Origin: Alcaligenaceae bacterium
GTDB lineage: Bacteria > Pseudomonadota > Gammaproteobacteria > Burkholderiales > Burkholderiaceae_B
NCBI GenBank assembly: GCA_013416445.1
Contig: JACCER010000004.1
Span: 124,001-188,000, forward strand
Length of the DNA stretch: 64,000 bases
Direction: 5' to 3'
In this document: positions 15,581-24,670 of the stretch, in pieces
How the letters are laid out: each line of letters starts with the position of its first letter
Numbering within the stretch: the stretch's first letter is position 1
The notes under the pieces: generated by a model
Seen by the model: the letters and a program-made list of their open reading frames with translations, nothing else
Told to the model about the DNA's origin: nothing
Databases searched by the model: none
Translations under genes and position numbers: made by a program

Positions 15581-16744
15581 ATGGAAAGCAGTTCGAAAGC
15601 TATCAACACCGTAGCTAAAACAAAATCATCACGCCGCCAGTTCCTGGGCGGAGCAGCAGCAGGAACAGTCGCCGCGGTATCGATGGGCTTCCCTTCCATT
15701 GTCAGCGCGCAAACCCCCATCAATTTCCGCTTCCAAAGCACTTGGCCCACGGTCGACATCTTCCACGAATTCGCGCTTGATTTTGCGAAAAAAATCAATG
15801 ACATGACTGGTGGCGAACTGAAAATCGAAGTCTTGCCAGCCGGTGCAGTCGTGCCTGCCTTCGCCTTGCTCGACGCCGTATCCAAAGGCACGCTAGACGG
15901 CGGTCACGGTGTGCTGGGCTATAACTACGGCAAGCAAAACGCTCTGGCCTTGTTCTCGTCGGGTCCCGCCTTCGGCATGGACGCCAACATGATCCTGGCT
16001 TGGCACAAGTATGGTGGCGGCCAGGAATTACTGGCAAAACTATACGATTCCATCGGCGGCAATGTGCAGTCCTTCTTGAGCGGCCCCATGCCAACCCAGC
16101 CTTTTGGCTGGTTCAAGAAACCGGTTACAAAAACCGAAGACCTCAAAGGCCTCAAGTTCCGCACCAACGGCCTCGCCATTGACCTGTTCACTGCCATGGG
16201 CGCTGCTGTCAACGCCTTGCCAGGGGGGGAAATCGTACCCGCCCTTGATCGCGGCCTGCTGGACGGCGCCGAGTTCAACAACGCCACTTCCGACCGCTTG
16301 CTGGGCTTCCCCGACGTATCGAAGGTCTGCATGCTGCAAAGCTTCCACCAGTCTTCGGAAACCTTTGAAATTATCTTCAACAAAGACAAGTACGCCGCCT
16401 TGCCTGACAAAATGAAAGCCATCATCGCCAACGGCGTCGAAGCCGCTTCGGCCGATATGTCATGGAAAGCGGTTGATCGCTACTCGCAAGACTACATCAA
16501 GCTGCAAAAAGAAGACGGCGTCAAGTTCTACAAAACACCCGACGCCATTTTGGCGCAGCAGCTTACGGTATGGGACCAGATCATCGAAGAAAAGGGTAAA
16601 ACCAACCCCATGTTCAAGGAAATCGAAACCTCGCAACGAGCTTTCGCTTCCCGCGCCATGGCATGGGACATGGACACCAACAACAATCGCCGCATGGCTT
16701 ACAACCACTACTTCGGTCGTAAAGCTGCTCCTAAGAAAAGCTAA
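15581..16744 (+). CDS. dctP: TRAP transporter substrate-binding protein (DctP family)
   Basis: A 387-residue periplasmic receptor. The N-terminus has a twin-arginine signal (SSRRQFLGGAAAG, cut near VSAQT), so it is exported folded by Tat. The DctP fold is recognisable by FAKKINDMTGGELKIEVLPAG, DLKGLKFRTNGLAIDLFTAMGA and the FNNATSDRLLGF region. It resembles the TakP/alpha-keto acid branch by eye, so 2-oxo or carboxylic acids are likely ligands. AGGAG lies 6 nt before the ATG. It leads the dctPQM operon; a terminator after it suggests extra receptor relative to the permease. Confidence 0.9.
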   Translation: MESSSKAINTVAKTKSSRRQFLGGAAAGTVAAVSMGFPSIVSAQTPINFRFQSTWPTVDIFHEFALDFAKKINDMTGGELKIEVLPAGAVVPAFALLDAVSKGTLDGGHGVLGYNYGKQNALALFSSGPAFGMDANMILAWHKYGGGQELLAKLYDSIGGNVQSFLSGPMPTQPFGWFKKPVTKTEDLKGLKFRTNGLAIDLFTAMGAAVNALPGGEIVPALDRGLLDGAEFNNATSDRLLGFPDVSKVCMLQSFHQSSETFEIIFNKDKYAALPDKMKAIIANGVEAASADMSWKAVDRYSQDYIKLQKEDGVKFYKTPDAILAQQLTVWDQIIEEKGKTNPMFKEIETSQRAFASRAMAWDMDTNNNRRMAYNHYFGRKAAPKKS

Positions 16745-16767
16745 GCCATAACTTAGGTGCATCACAT

Positions 16768-16804
16768 AAACACCACCCACCAAGCAGCAAGGGTGGTGTT
16801 TTTA
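16768..16804 (+). terminator. Terminator/attenuator between dctP and dctQ
   Basis: Perfect 11-bp stem AAACACCACCC / GGGTGGTGTTT with a 12-nt loop, followed by T's. Its place inside the operon fits partial termination, giving more receptor than permease. Confidence 0.8.
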
Positions 16805-16886
16805 GTCGGCTAAGGCAAAAGCAACAAGCGCTCGGTGGGCCGCTCCCGTTCTTTTGCCGCTTTTTTCCAGCAAGGTGACCCCTACC

Positions 16887-17513
16887 ATGCAAAATTTTTT
16901 GCTAATTATTGACCGGGTAAACACCTGGATCGGGCAGCTCTTTGGCTGGTTCGTCCTGGTGCTTACTCTGTTTGTGACCTACGAAGTATTTTCGCGATAT
17001 GCATTGGGCGAGCCGCACTCATGGTCATTTGACGCCATGAACATGATGTACGGGGCTCTGTTCATGATGGCTGGCGCTTATACCCTTTCCAAGAATGGTC
17101 ACGTGCGCGGCGACGTACTGTATGGTTTCTTTCCACCACGCCTGCAGGCAAGCCTGGACCTAATCCTTTATATTTTGTTCTTCTTTCCTGGCGTGCTGGC
17201 ATTGTGCTGGGCAGGCTATACCTATGCCGCCGAATCCTGGGCAATTATGGAGCACTCGACCATCACCGCCGATGGCCCGCCCATATACCCTTTTAAAGCA
17301 ATTATCCCGTTTGCCGGCATTACCCTGCTATTCCAGGGTTTTGTGGAAGTCGTCTACTGCATTCGCTGCCTGAAAGAAGGCGAATGGCCCAAACGCGACA
17401 AAGACGTGGAAGAAGTCGACGTCGACAAACTTAAAGATATGGTGCATGTCACTGAAGACATCAACGATCTTGACGCTCTGGTTATCCAGCAACAAAAAGG
17501 AAACCAACCATGA
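16887..17513 (+). CDS. dctQ: TRAP transporter small permease (DctQ)
   Basis: A 208-residue inner-membrane protein with four helices, including GQLFGWFVLVLTLFVTYEVFSRY at residues 15-37 and the conserved W-SFDAMNMMYGALFMMAGAYTL segment, which is diagnostic of DctQ. The C-terminal 50 residues form an unusually long acidic cytoplasmic tail (DKDVEEVDVDKLKDMV). AAGG lies upstream of the ATG at 16887. It overlaps dctM by 4 bp (ATGA), so translation is coupled and the two form the QM complex. Confidence 0.9.
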   Translation: MQNFLLIIDRVNTWIGQLFGWFVLVLTLFVTYEVFSRYALGEPHSWSFDAMNMMYGALFMMAGAYTLSKNGHVRGDVLYGFFPPRLQASLDLILYILFFFPGVLALCWAGYTYAAESWAIMEHSTITADGPPIYPFKAIIPFAGITLLFQGFVEVVYCIRCLKEGEWPKRDKDVEEVDVDKLKDMVHVTEDINDLDALVIQQQKGNQP

Positions 17514-19417
17514 GAAAAGAAGTATGGTTTGGCCTATCCATTTTGGCCGCAATTGTTATCGCCCTGGTCGTTTTAATGCCTGCCCCGGCAGACATCACCA
17601 ACGGGCACCTGGGCTTGCTGATGCTGGCGCTGATCGTGGTTACGATCATGCTGGGCTTCCCCACCGCCTTTACCTTGATGGGCATGGGGGTCATGTTCAC
17701 CTACCTTGCCTATCGAGGCATGGGTCCGCAAATAGCCATCGCGCAAACCCTGGACCTGATGGTGTTGCGCACCTATGCGGTCATGACCAACGATGTACTG
17801 ATAGCAGTGCCCTTGTTTATTTTCATGGGCTATCTGGTCGAGCGCGCCAACCTGATCGAAAAGCTATTTAAAAGCTTGCATCTGGCCATGGCTCGCGTAC
17901 CCGGTTCGCTGGCAGTAGCAACAGTCATTACCTGCGCCGTGTTCGCCACCGCAACCGGCATCGTGGGCGCCGTCGTTACGCTAATGGGTTTGCTGGCGCT
18001 ACCCGCCATGCTCAAGGCCGGCTATAGCGTCAAGCTTTCCGCTGGAGCCATTACGGCCGGGGGCTGCCTGGGCATCATGATCCCGCCGTCAGTCCTGCTT
18101 ATCGTTTATGGCGCTGTGGCCGGCGTATCGGTAGTCAAGCTGTACGCAGGGGCTTTCTTTCCCGGCATCATGCTGGCTTTGCTCTACGTCATCTACATCA
18201 TGCTCGTAGCCAAGATCAGCCCAAAATCAGCGCCTCCGTTATCCGAAGAAGAGCGCCGTGTAACGCTGCCTGAGTTTGCCCAGATCGCCAAAGACACCAT
18301 CAGCAACCGCGCCCTGCCTGGCCTGATCGGCGCCATCAAAGGTAAGCGCAACATCAATGTACCCATGGGCACACTGTTCAACCAGTTGTTCATTACCCTG
18401 CTTCCTGGCTTGGTTTTCGTGGCTATCATGGGGCTAAGCTACAAAATCGTCACCGCACCATTACCGCAGCTTGAAAGCGGCCTGATCGAAATGGGCTTTG
18501 CCTCCGATTCCGATACGTCCAGTCACTTCCAAAGCGGTGGCTTGCAAGAGCCTGAAGTAGAAGGCGGCTTGGCAGAACCCGAAGGAGCAGCGGTTGCGGA
18601 ATCCAGTGTCAAACCTCCTGCTGAGGCAGCCGTAGAAGAAGCCGCCGCGCAAGCACCTGAAAATCGCCCCGCACCCACTGGGTTCTGGATAATGCTGGCC
18701 ATAGGCAGCGTGATCTTCGCTATTTTCTACACCATGTTCACCTTTGCACGGTTAGAAATTTTCAAGATGCTGCTCAGCTCGTTTTTCCCGCTGGCCATCA
18801 TGATACTGGCAGTATTGGGCAGTATTGTATTTGGCCTGGCTACGCCTTCGGAAGCGGCGGCCATGGGATCATTTGGCGGCATATTGCTGGCACTGGCGTA
18901 CCGGCGATTGAATCTGGCCATGATGAAAGAGTCGGTCTACCTGGCCGCCAAAACCAGCGCGATGGTGTGCTGGCTATTTGTCGGATCCAGTATCTTCTCG
19001 GCCGCCTTCGCATTGCTGGGCGGGCAAGAAATCATCAATAACTGGGTACTAGGCATGGACCTGACCCCGGTGCAATTCATGATTCTGGCCCAGATCGTTA
19101 TTTTCTTGCTGGGTTGGCCACTGGAATGGACTGAAATTATCGTGATTTTCATGCCCATCTTCCTGCCCTTGCTGGCGCATTACCAGATCGACCCGCTATT
19201 CTTCGGGCTGCTGGTGGCAATGAACCTGCAAACGGCATTCCTGTCGCCTCCGGTTGCCATGTCGGCGTTCTACCTGAAAGGTGTCGCGCCATCTCATGTC
19301 ACCCTGAACCAGATTTTTGCGGGCATGTTGCCATTCATGGGAATACAGATCGTGGCCATCGTGCTGCTGTACCTATTCCCCGCCATTGGCCTGTGGCTCC
19401 CATCGGTACTGTATTAA
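17510..19417 (+). CDS. dctM: TRAP transporter large permease (DctM) with acidic insert
   Basis: A 635-residue sodium-coupled permease. The N-terminal half shows the usual sequence of helices, including VPLFIFMGYLVERANLIEKL and GCLGIMIPPSVLLIVYGAVAG. The C-terminal half carries ATPSEAAAMGSFGGILLALAYR and AFLSPPVAMSAFYLKGV. Typical DctM proteins have about 425-470 residues. The excess is a hydrophilic Glu/Ala/Pro-rich insert at about residues 320-385 between two membrane halves, probably cytoplasmic and disordered. Extended DctM forms exist in the TakP-like branch, but the role of the insert is not known. Last gene of the operon; terminator at 19500. Confidence 0.9.
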   Translation: MRKEVWFGLSILAAIVIALVVLMPAPADITNGHLGLLMLALIVVTIMLGFPTAFTLMGMGVMFTYLAYRGMGPQIAIAQTLDLMVLRTYAVMTNDVLIAVPLFIFMGYLVERANLIEKLFKSLHLAMARVPGSLAVATVITCAVFATATGIVGAVVTLMGLLALPAMLKAGYSVKLSAGAITAGGCLGIMIPPSVLLIVYGAVAGVSVVKLYAGAFFPGIMLALLYVIYIMLVAKISPKSAPPLSEEERRVTLPEFAQIAKDTISNRALPGLIGAIKGKRNINVPMGTLFNQLFITLLPGLVFVAIMGLSYKIVTAPLPQLESGLIEMGFASDSDTSSHFQSGGLQEPEVEGGLAEPEGAAVAESSVKPPAEAAVEEAAAQAPENRPAPTGFWIMLAIGSVIFAIFYTMFTFARLEIFKMLLSSFFPLAIMILAVLGSIVFGLATPSEAAAMGSFGGILLALAYRRLNLAMMKESVYLAAKTSAMVCWLFVGSSIFSAAFALLGGQEIINNWVLGMDLTPVQFMILAQIVIFLLGWPLEWTEIIVIFMPIFLPLLAHYQIDPLFFGLLVAMNLQTAFLSPPVAMSAFYLKGVAPSHVTLNQIFAGMLPFMGIQIVAIVLLYLFPAIGLWLPSVLY

Positions 19418-19428
19418 CCTGGAACTCG

Positions 19429-19460
19429 TGTCGGATTACGTGCTGCGCACCAATCCGACA
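19429..19460. repeat. REP-like palindrome
   Basis: TGTCGGATTACGTGCTGCGC followed by ACCAATCCGACA. A member of the dispersed family, placed directly after the dctM stop. Confidence 0.6.
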
Positions 19461-19499
19461 AACAACAAGCAAAGGAAGCAATTCACCATCCGAAAAAAC

Positions 19500-19530
19500 A
19501 AGGCCGGTTCCCAAAGGAACCGGCCTTTTC
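19500..19530 (+). terminator. Terminator of the dctPQM operon
   Basis: Perfect 12-bp stem AAGGCCGGTTCC / GGAACCGGCCTT with a 4-nt loop and a T4 tail. Confidence 0.9.
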
Positions 19531-19611
19531 CATGCGTGCTCAAGCTATTAACCACATTCATTGTATGGTTATAATCAGCCCCTACTCAATCGTAGGAATC
19601 ATCAGTCTGAC

Positions 19612-21198
19612 ATGCGCAACATTCTTGCCCTTACCGATATTGAAACCCAAGTTCGTGCTGATCAATACCTGATATCCAAAACTGATATCAATGGCAACAT
19701 TATCTACGCCAACCCCGCTTTCGTTGAAATAAGCGGGTATACCCGTGAAGAGTTGATAGGCCAGCCCCATAATGTCGTACGACATCCTCAAATGCCGGCG
19801 GCGGCCTTCCAGGATTTATGGAGCACCCTGCTTGCGCGCAAACCTTGGCTAGGGCTAGTCAAAAACCGTCGTAAAGATGGCGGCTTTTATTGGGTATTGG
19901 CCAATGTCATACCCATCTATGAACAGGGCCAAGTCACGGGCTATGCCTCGGTCAGGGTCAAGCCCAGCACCGAACAAATCAACGCCGCCCAGGAACTCTA
20001 TGACGCCATCAATGCTGGCGACAGTCGTGGCTACGCTATCAAACACGGGCAAAAGGTACGCACTGGCTGGCGACGACTGTTGGATATTGCCGCCCGGCCT
20101 TTCAAGCCATCCTTGCGCGCCGGCATGTTTCGCATGGCAGTGCTATCAACCGCCATCATAGCTATAGCAACCTGGTTCGCCGCAACGGGCGGGTTACCTG
20201 CAAAACAACACAGCTTGATACTGGCCGGACTAGGCATCGCCACATTGGGTAATCTGGCCTATGGCTGGCTCATCACTCAGCGCATCATCAAGCCCTTGGA
20301 TAACGCTGCCAAAATAGCGCGTCAGATCGCCGCGGGTAATCTGCAAATCGAGATCGACACCGAGCAAACAGGTGAAGTCGGCACGCTTTATTTCTACCTG
20401 GAAATGATGCGCAAAAGCCTGGTCAGCATTGCCAACGATGTGCGTACAGGTGCATCGGCCACCACGCACATGGCTCAAATTGTAGATGGCAGCAATACCA
20501 GGCTATCCACACGCACCGACGAGCAAGCCGTATCCTTGCAGGAAACCGCCGCCAGCATGGACGCGCTGACCCTTACCGTAAGGCAAAACGCCGATCATGC
20601 CAGCCAGGCCAGCCAATTGGCCCAAGCCAGTATGCAAACTGCCCAACGTGGCGGTGCAGCGGTCAGCGATGTGGTCGTCACCATGCAGGGCATACACGAA
20701 AGCTCGCAGAAAATCGGTGATATCGTTACCTTGATCGAATCCATTGCTTTCCAGACCAATATCCTGGCGCTGAATGCGGCAGTAGAATCCGCCCGCGCCG
20801 GTGAAGCAGGCCGCGGCTTCGCGGTGGTGGCAGGCGAAGTGCGCAGCCTGGCTCAAAAAAGTGCAGCAGCCGCCAAAGAAATCAAGACCCTGATCGACGT
20901 ATCAGTAAGCCGTATGGAAGCCGGCACCCGGCAGGTCGACCATGCCGGGCTGACGATGCAGGAAATCGTGGATGCAGTTCGCCGTGTCACCGACATCATG
21001 AACGAGATATCTACGGCTTCGGTGGAACAAGCCAGCGGCCTGGACCAAATCAACCAGGCTATCGCTGAAATGGACAAGGTCACCCACCAGAACGCCAACT
21101 TCGTCCACGACCTGGGCAATACGGCGCATGCCATGACAGACGAAGCCAAAAACCTGCGGCTGGCCATTGAGGTGCTGAATACCGGGGCGAATAATTAA
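19612..21198 (+). CDS. PAS-domain methyl-accepting chemotaxis protein (Aer-like)
   Basis: A 528-residue chemoreceptor. Residues 15-115 form an Aer-type PAS domain ([36 protein letters not shown]), which usually holds FAD and senses redox or oxygen. Residues about 170-230 have two hydrophobic helices anchoring it in the membrane, followed by a HAMP-like part ([24 protein letters not shown]). The signalling hairpin tip is intact ([32 protein letters not shown], in which the first and last parts bind CheA/CheW). No C-terminal CheR-docking pentapeptide is present. Start at 19612 because the PAS begins directly after it; the upstream frame is intergenic. The proximity to flagellin fits a motile cell. 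Confidence 0.9.
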   Translation: MRNILALTDIETQVRADQYLISKTDINGNIIYANPAFVEISGYTREELIGQPHNVVRHPQMPAAAFQDLWSTLLARKPWLGLVKNRRKDGGFYWVLANVIPIYEQGQVTGYASVRVKPSTEQINAAQELYDAINAGDSRGYAIKHGQKVRTGWRRLLDIAARPFKPSLRAGMFRMAVLSTAIIAIATWFAATGGLPAKQHSLILAGLGIATLGNLAYGWLITQRIIKPLDNAAKIARQIAAGNLQIEIDTEQTGEVGTLYFYLEMMRKSLVSIANDVRTGASATTHMAQIVDGSNTRLSTRTDEQAVSLQETAASMDALTLTVRQNADHASQASQLAQASMQTAQRGGAAVSDVVVTMQGIHESSQKIGDIVTLIESIAFQTNILALNAAVESARAGEAGRGFAVVAGEVRSLAQKSAAAAKEIKTLIDVSVSRMEAGTRQVDHAGLTMQEIVDAVRRVTDIMNEISTASVEQASGLDQINQAIAEMDKVTHQNANFVHDLGNTAHAMTDEAKNLRLAIEVLNTGANN

Positions 21199-21250
21199 TG
21201 GATCTGCCGTCTACAGCCTGTAGATATACGCCAGCAACACTGCGCCCTAA

Positions 21251-22393
21251 TCAGACGAAGTCAAGAAACGCGTCTTCGCAGAATACGTCATAACGTAATT
21301 CCAGATAGGGTTTTAGGCTTTTCAAGCTGGTGATATCTTCAGGCAGAGCCAACAAAGCGTTAGTGCGGCTCTGGATGTCTTTCAAGTGCTTGGTAATGAC
21401 GCGCTTTGTTGCTACTGGCGTTTTCCGATGAAACTGCCGATACAAAGCGCCAGCAAACAAGTCTTCATCCAGGATACGTTCTTTTAAATCACACAAGTAC
21501 AGATACTGCCTTTCAAGTAACTGGGTCACGCCATCCAGGTCCTCACCAAGCGCTTCCATTGGCGACTGGCCCACGTACTCGGTGTAAAAAGCAAATAAGC
21601 GCGGAATATCGTTAGTGTCCCGAGCCTGAATCAGCTCGCCCATCAAGCGATTTTTATCTTGGCGCAGCGCTTCATCTTGTTCTTTATCGGGGTGCAAAAC
21701 ACCCGCCACCTTCCGAAACAGCCTGTTCACCGAAGAAGACTGCATGAGTCGTTTCAATGCCTGGCTTTCGTCTTGGCGCTGCTGCTCATAAGCCTGCTGT
21801 TGCTGGAAAAAATCTTGGAAAAAGGCTTGATCTGCGTCAGTTTCGTCGTGCTGTTCAGCAGAAGCGCCTGCCCTATCGGCTTGCTCGAACTCGGCAAACA
21901 GTTCCTGGAACATATCCTGGATTAAAGGCTCTTCCTCGTCAGGATCAGGAAAGTCGTAGTCATCAGCGGGATCGTCTGCCCCATGTGTCGACCGTTGCTT
22001 GGACTCGGGGTATGCGACAGCCAGCTCATCTGCCAGACGCTGCCGGATGAGCCTCATGTCAAGGTGTGAACTGAAAGGATTGTTCTGCATGGCCTCCAGG
22101 TATTCACTCACCCAGTCGAACAGCATTTGACGTTGCCACTGTGTTAAAGACTTTCTGTTGAAGAAGGTAAGCAGGTGCAGACAAGCACCGTGCATGGCTA
22201 CCATGTAGCGCTGTTCTTTTTCCTGAATGCGAGCGCTCGTATCCTGAGAAAACGCCTGGATATTTTCACGAAAGCGGTCATTTTCCTTCTGCTTATTAGC
22301 CACCCGTTTCCACGCCTTGTCAAAACGCTGTTCGGTGGGAGACTGTGCCGCTTTTTTTGCCTGAGACGCGTTCTTGGAGGTGGTTACTTGCAT
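21251..22393 (-). CDS. J-domain-like protein of unknown role
   Basis: A 380-residue soluble protein. The first 60 residues are Lys/Gln-rich and helical. A Asp/Glu-rich stretch (DDPADDYDFPDPDEEEP) follows near residue 145. Around residues 222-265 lies a J-domain-like helix pair with the HPD tripeptide (RKVAGVLHPDKEQDEALRQD), the motif that stimulates DnaK ATPase. The C-terminal 120 residues are helical and unrecognised. It is not a standard DnaJ: no Gly/Phe linker or zinc domain. Ribosome site weak. It may be a specialised DnaK co-chaperone; that is inference from the HPD motif. Confidence 0.65.
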   Translation of the reverse strand: MQVTTSKNASQAKKAAQSPTEQRFDKAWKRVANKQKENDRFRENIQAFSQDTSARIQEKEQRYMVAMHGACLHLLTFFNRKSLTQWQRQMLFDWVSEYLEAMQNNPFSSHLDMRLIRQRLADELAVAYPESKQRSTHGADDPADDYDFPDPDEEEPLIQDMFQELFAEFEQADRAGASAEQHDETDADQAFFQDFFQQQQAYEQQRQDESQALKRLMQSSSVNRLFRKVAGVLHPDKEQDEALRQDKNRLMGELIQARDTNDIPRLFAFYTEYVGQSPMEALGEDLDGVTQLLERQYLYLCDLKERILDEDLFAGALYRQFHRKTPVATKRVITKHLKDIQSRTNALLALPEDITSLKSLKPYLELRYDVFCEDAFLDFV

Positions 22394-22682
22394 ATGAAAA
22401 ATTTTAGGTGAGGTCCAAACAGGCCGACGCCAGATCGACCCAAATAAGCATTGTATCGATTCATGCGAAGGGTCGCCAACAGCTCGTTCGCTATGGCAGT
22501 GCAGGCAACGAATACACCTCCGTGCGCCTTGATTGAGGAAAGGAACGCTTACTGTAGGGCATGGCTAAAAGACAAGACAGGGGTAGTGAATAGAATTGTC
22601 ACTGCGGGAAAATACGGCGATTAGGGTATGGGGTATTGGCTGATATTCAAGACACATTCGGCTTGTACCGTTGTAGCGTTGC

Positions 22683-22716
22683 TTGTCGGATTACGCCTTC
22701 TAATCCGACCTACGAA
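22683..22716. repeat. REP-like palindrome (short loop)
   Basis: TTGTCGGATTACGCCTTC followed by TAATCCGACCTACGAAAAT. Sits at the 3' end of the Rpn gene and overlaps its last codons. Confidence 0.6.
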
Positions 22717-23708
22717 AATACGTCCTCAATGCGCTGAGCATCCAGAATCCGCAGCGCCCATCGGTTCAGGGCGGCTGCATCGGCCTGCGCCATGCGGGAG
22801 GTAGCCCAGCCGGGCAGCGAGCCGAATTTGTAGGTTAGCAACACGGCAAGCAGGTCGGTCGTGCCTTCTTCCCTGCCTTCTTCCCTGCCTTCTTCCCTAC
22901 CTTCTTCCCTACCTTCTTCCCTGCCCTCTTCACGACCTTCATGCCGGGCTAGATAAAGCATGTCTGCGGTATCGATCAGCGCCTGCTCGCGGCGCTCGGC
23001 CGCCAGGCGCAGCTCTTCGTCAGAATACAAGACCTCTAGGTGCGACAGCGCTTCACGTACGGGCGGGTGGGTGATTTCGTTCATGGCAGCCTCATCCAGG
23101 TTATGCAACAAGCAGGCGATCCAGGCCAGCAGCGGTGCGGGCAGCGCGCCCAGCACTTCGGCCTTGCCTAATTCGATTATATGCATTTGCAGCGCCACAC
23201 CCAACTGGACGGCGGGGTCGTGAGTGTCACGCAAGGTAAAGTGCCAGTCGGCCTTGGCCGGATGCTTGGTAAATAGGTCGTGAACCAAGAGGCTGATGCC
23301 GATCACTGGCTTCAAATGGCGATAATCCTGCCCCACCTCCAGTTGTCCGGCCAGACTACGGGCGATACCGTACACGCTGCGCTGCGCCCAATGGAAAAAA
23401 CGCCCCAGTTGCATTTCCACGCCGAAGCGCTGGCCGCTGGCGTCCTCGGCCAAGATATCAAGCACAATATCTTTGCTCACTAGGTCTTGCGGCAAAATAT
23501 TAGGATTCAGGACGCGTTCGACCCGAATGGGTGGCGCACGGTGGCGCACTGCATTGATCAGGTCGGCCAGCAAATGCGGATGGCGGCTGAACAGGGTTTT
23601 AAAGACCACGTCGTTACATAGCGACAGACGCGGCGCGGCAGCGGCCTGAGCGTCGCTGGCTGGATCAGACTGAGAGGAGGTGTTGGACAAAAACATGTCG
23701 GCCTGCAT
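22710..23708 (-). CDS. Rpn-family PD-(D/E)XK recombination-promoting nuclease, copy A
   Basis: A 332-residue protein of the PD-(D/E)XK transposase-like/Rpn family. After a variable N-terminus (about 30 residues), the core starts at LSLCNDVVFKTLFSRHPHLL. The nuclease motif is in DIVLDILAEDASGQRFGVEMQL: an Asp, then Glu-x-Gln, about residues 83-105. Rpn proteins cut DNA and promote RecA-independent horizontal recombination. Near residue 258 six tandem EGRE units are encoded by a 12-bp repeat. It lies in a 1.27-kb block duplicated at 25272-26500, where the gene has only two units. Possible slippage-variable locus. Confidence 0.85.
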   Translation of the reverse strand: MQADMFLSNTSSQSDPASDAQAAAAPRLSLCNDVVFKTLFSRHPHLLADLINAVRHRAPPIRVERVLNPNILPQDLVSKDIVLDILAEDASGQRFGVEMQLGRFFHWAQRSVYGIARSLAGQLEVGQDYRHLKPVIGISLLVHDLFTKHPAKADWHFTLRDTHDPAVQLGVALQMHIIELGKAEVLGALPAPLLAWIACLLHNLDEAAMNEITHPPVREALSHLEVLYSDEELRLAAERREQALIDTADMLYLARHEGREEGREEGREEGREEGREEGREEGTTDLLAVLLTYKFGSLPGWATSRMAQADAAALNRWALRILDAQRIEDVFS

Positions 23709-23867
23709 ACAAATAGGGTATGCAGGTAATGTAAGGCATGGCAGGCCGCCCGCCCATTAGGCGGATTTGTCCGGGTGGATGAAAAAGGCAGCGCAAGACG
23801 GCAAACTATCGTAAGGCTCCGGCGAACACACCTTGCAAACTATACGCAACCTACGTAGAATAATACC

Positions 23868-24209
23868 GTGAAAGCGCTTTTTGTCGAATTACCAGCATTC
23901 GAGCGTTACCGTAAACAGTACATGGATGACGATACGCTCCACACTTTCCAGACCGAACTGATTAAAAACCCCGAAGCAGGTGACGTCATCGCTGGTACCG
24001 GTGGATTGCGTAAGGTTCGCCACGGTGATCCACGACGCGGCAAAGGCAAGCGTGGCGGCCTGCGTATCATCTATTATTGGTGGTCAGGCGGCCAACAGTT
24101 CTGGCTCTTCACTTTGTATGATAAAGATGAAATGAATGATTTAAGCACCAAAGAGCGTCAGGCACTGGCCAATATGCTCCGGGATGAAATTCAAGCGAGG
24201 GCCACATGA
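23868..24209 (+). CDS. RelE/HigB-type toxin
   Basis: A 113-residue RelE-superfamily toxin, probably an mRNA interferase. Family-like pieces: LPAFERYRKQYMDDDTLHTF, then GTGGLRKVRHGDPRRGKGKRGGLRIIYYW in the centre, and FTLYDKDEMNDLSTKERQAL near the end. The basic, Gly-rich centre carries the RNA-binding and catalytic Lys/Arg. The ATG follows AATACC with no strong ribosome site. It overlaps the next gene by 4 bp (ATGA), so toxin comes first, the order used by relE/nadS-type modules. Confidence 0.85.
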   Translation: MKALFVELPAFERYRKQYMDDDTLHTFQTELIKNPEAGDVIAGTGGLRKVRHGDPRRGKGKRGGLRIIYYWWSGGQQFWLFTLYDKDEMNDLSTKERQALANMLRDEIQARAT

Positions 24210-24520
24210 GCAAACGCAACCTGTTTACTGAACTGACTGACGGCTTCGAGGCCCTGGCAAACGAACGCGAGGGGAAGGTCACTTTACGCCATCACACGAT
24301 TAAGGCCGCTCTCGCACCAGAAATAACAGCCGAAGAACTGATGACCTTGCGTGAACACCTGCATCTGTCGCGTGGAGTTTTTGCACGCTACCTACGCACA
24401 AATCCACGCACACTTGAAAACTGGGAACAAGGCCGTGCCAAACCCAATGCACAAGCCGCTTTGCTTATTCGGCTAGTACAACAATACCCCGACACTGTCG
24501 AACGCTTGGCTACGCTCTAG
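24206..24520 (+). CDS. NadS-like XRE antitoxin
   Basis: A 104-residue antitoxin. A variable N-terminus (FTELTDGFEALANEREGKVTL) binds the toxin. A helix-turn-helix follows (ELMTLREHLHLSRGVFARYL, then NPRTLENWEQGRAKPNAQAALL), as in NadS. It should neutralise the RelE-type toxin just upstream and repress the pair. The 4-bp overlap means coupled translation. This module is absent from the second duplicated block at 25-26.5 kb. Confidence 0.85.
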   Translation: MSKRNLFTELTDGFEALANEREGKVTLRHHTIKAALAPEITAEELMTLREHLHLSRGVFARYLRTNPRTLENWEQGRAKPNAQAALLIRLVQQYPDTVERLATL

Positions 24521-24540
24521 GAAACCATTACAAATATAGA

Positions 24541-24663
24541 ATGAAAAGTACTAGCCATAATGTCGAGGCACGCGATGCTTGGATTTGGGCGCGGCGAAGC
24601 GCGGCCCATGCCTGTCGTAACAATCTATTCAAGTTGCTGGACAAGCATCTGGGGCTGTTTTAA
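24541..24663 (+). CDS. Possible 40-residue peptide or gene relic
   Basis: The frame starts at ATG 24541 and reads MKSTSHNVEARDAWIWARRS and then a basic helix ending NNLFKLLDKHLGLF. There is no good ribosome site. The look of the C-terminus suggests the tail of a larger lost gene. Confidence 0.25.
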   Translation: MKSTSHNVEARDAWIWARRSAAHACRNNLFKLLDKHLGLF

Positions 24664-24670
24664 AGCACAT

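Larger units (their letters stand above)
22528..23801. repeat. 1.27-kb duplicated block, copy A
   Basis: Nearly identical to 25272-26500. It contains an Rpn nuclease gene, its promoter region, the REP-like repeat downstream and about 150 bp beyond. Copies differ by a few substitutions and by four 12-bp units inside the gene. Confidence 0.85.

Noticed and set aside
22861-22930. Short tandem repeats that could be a CRISPR or minisatellite
   Set aside because: The 12-bp units are contiguous, in frame and encode EGRE in the Rpn gene; there are no spacers.
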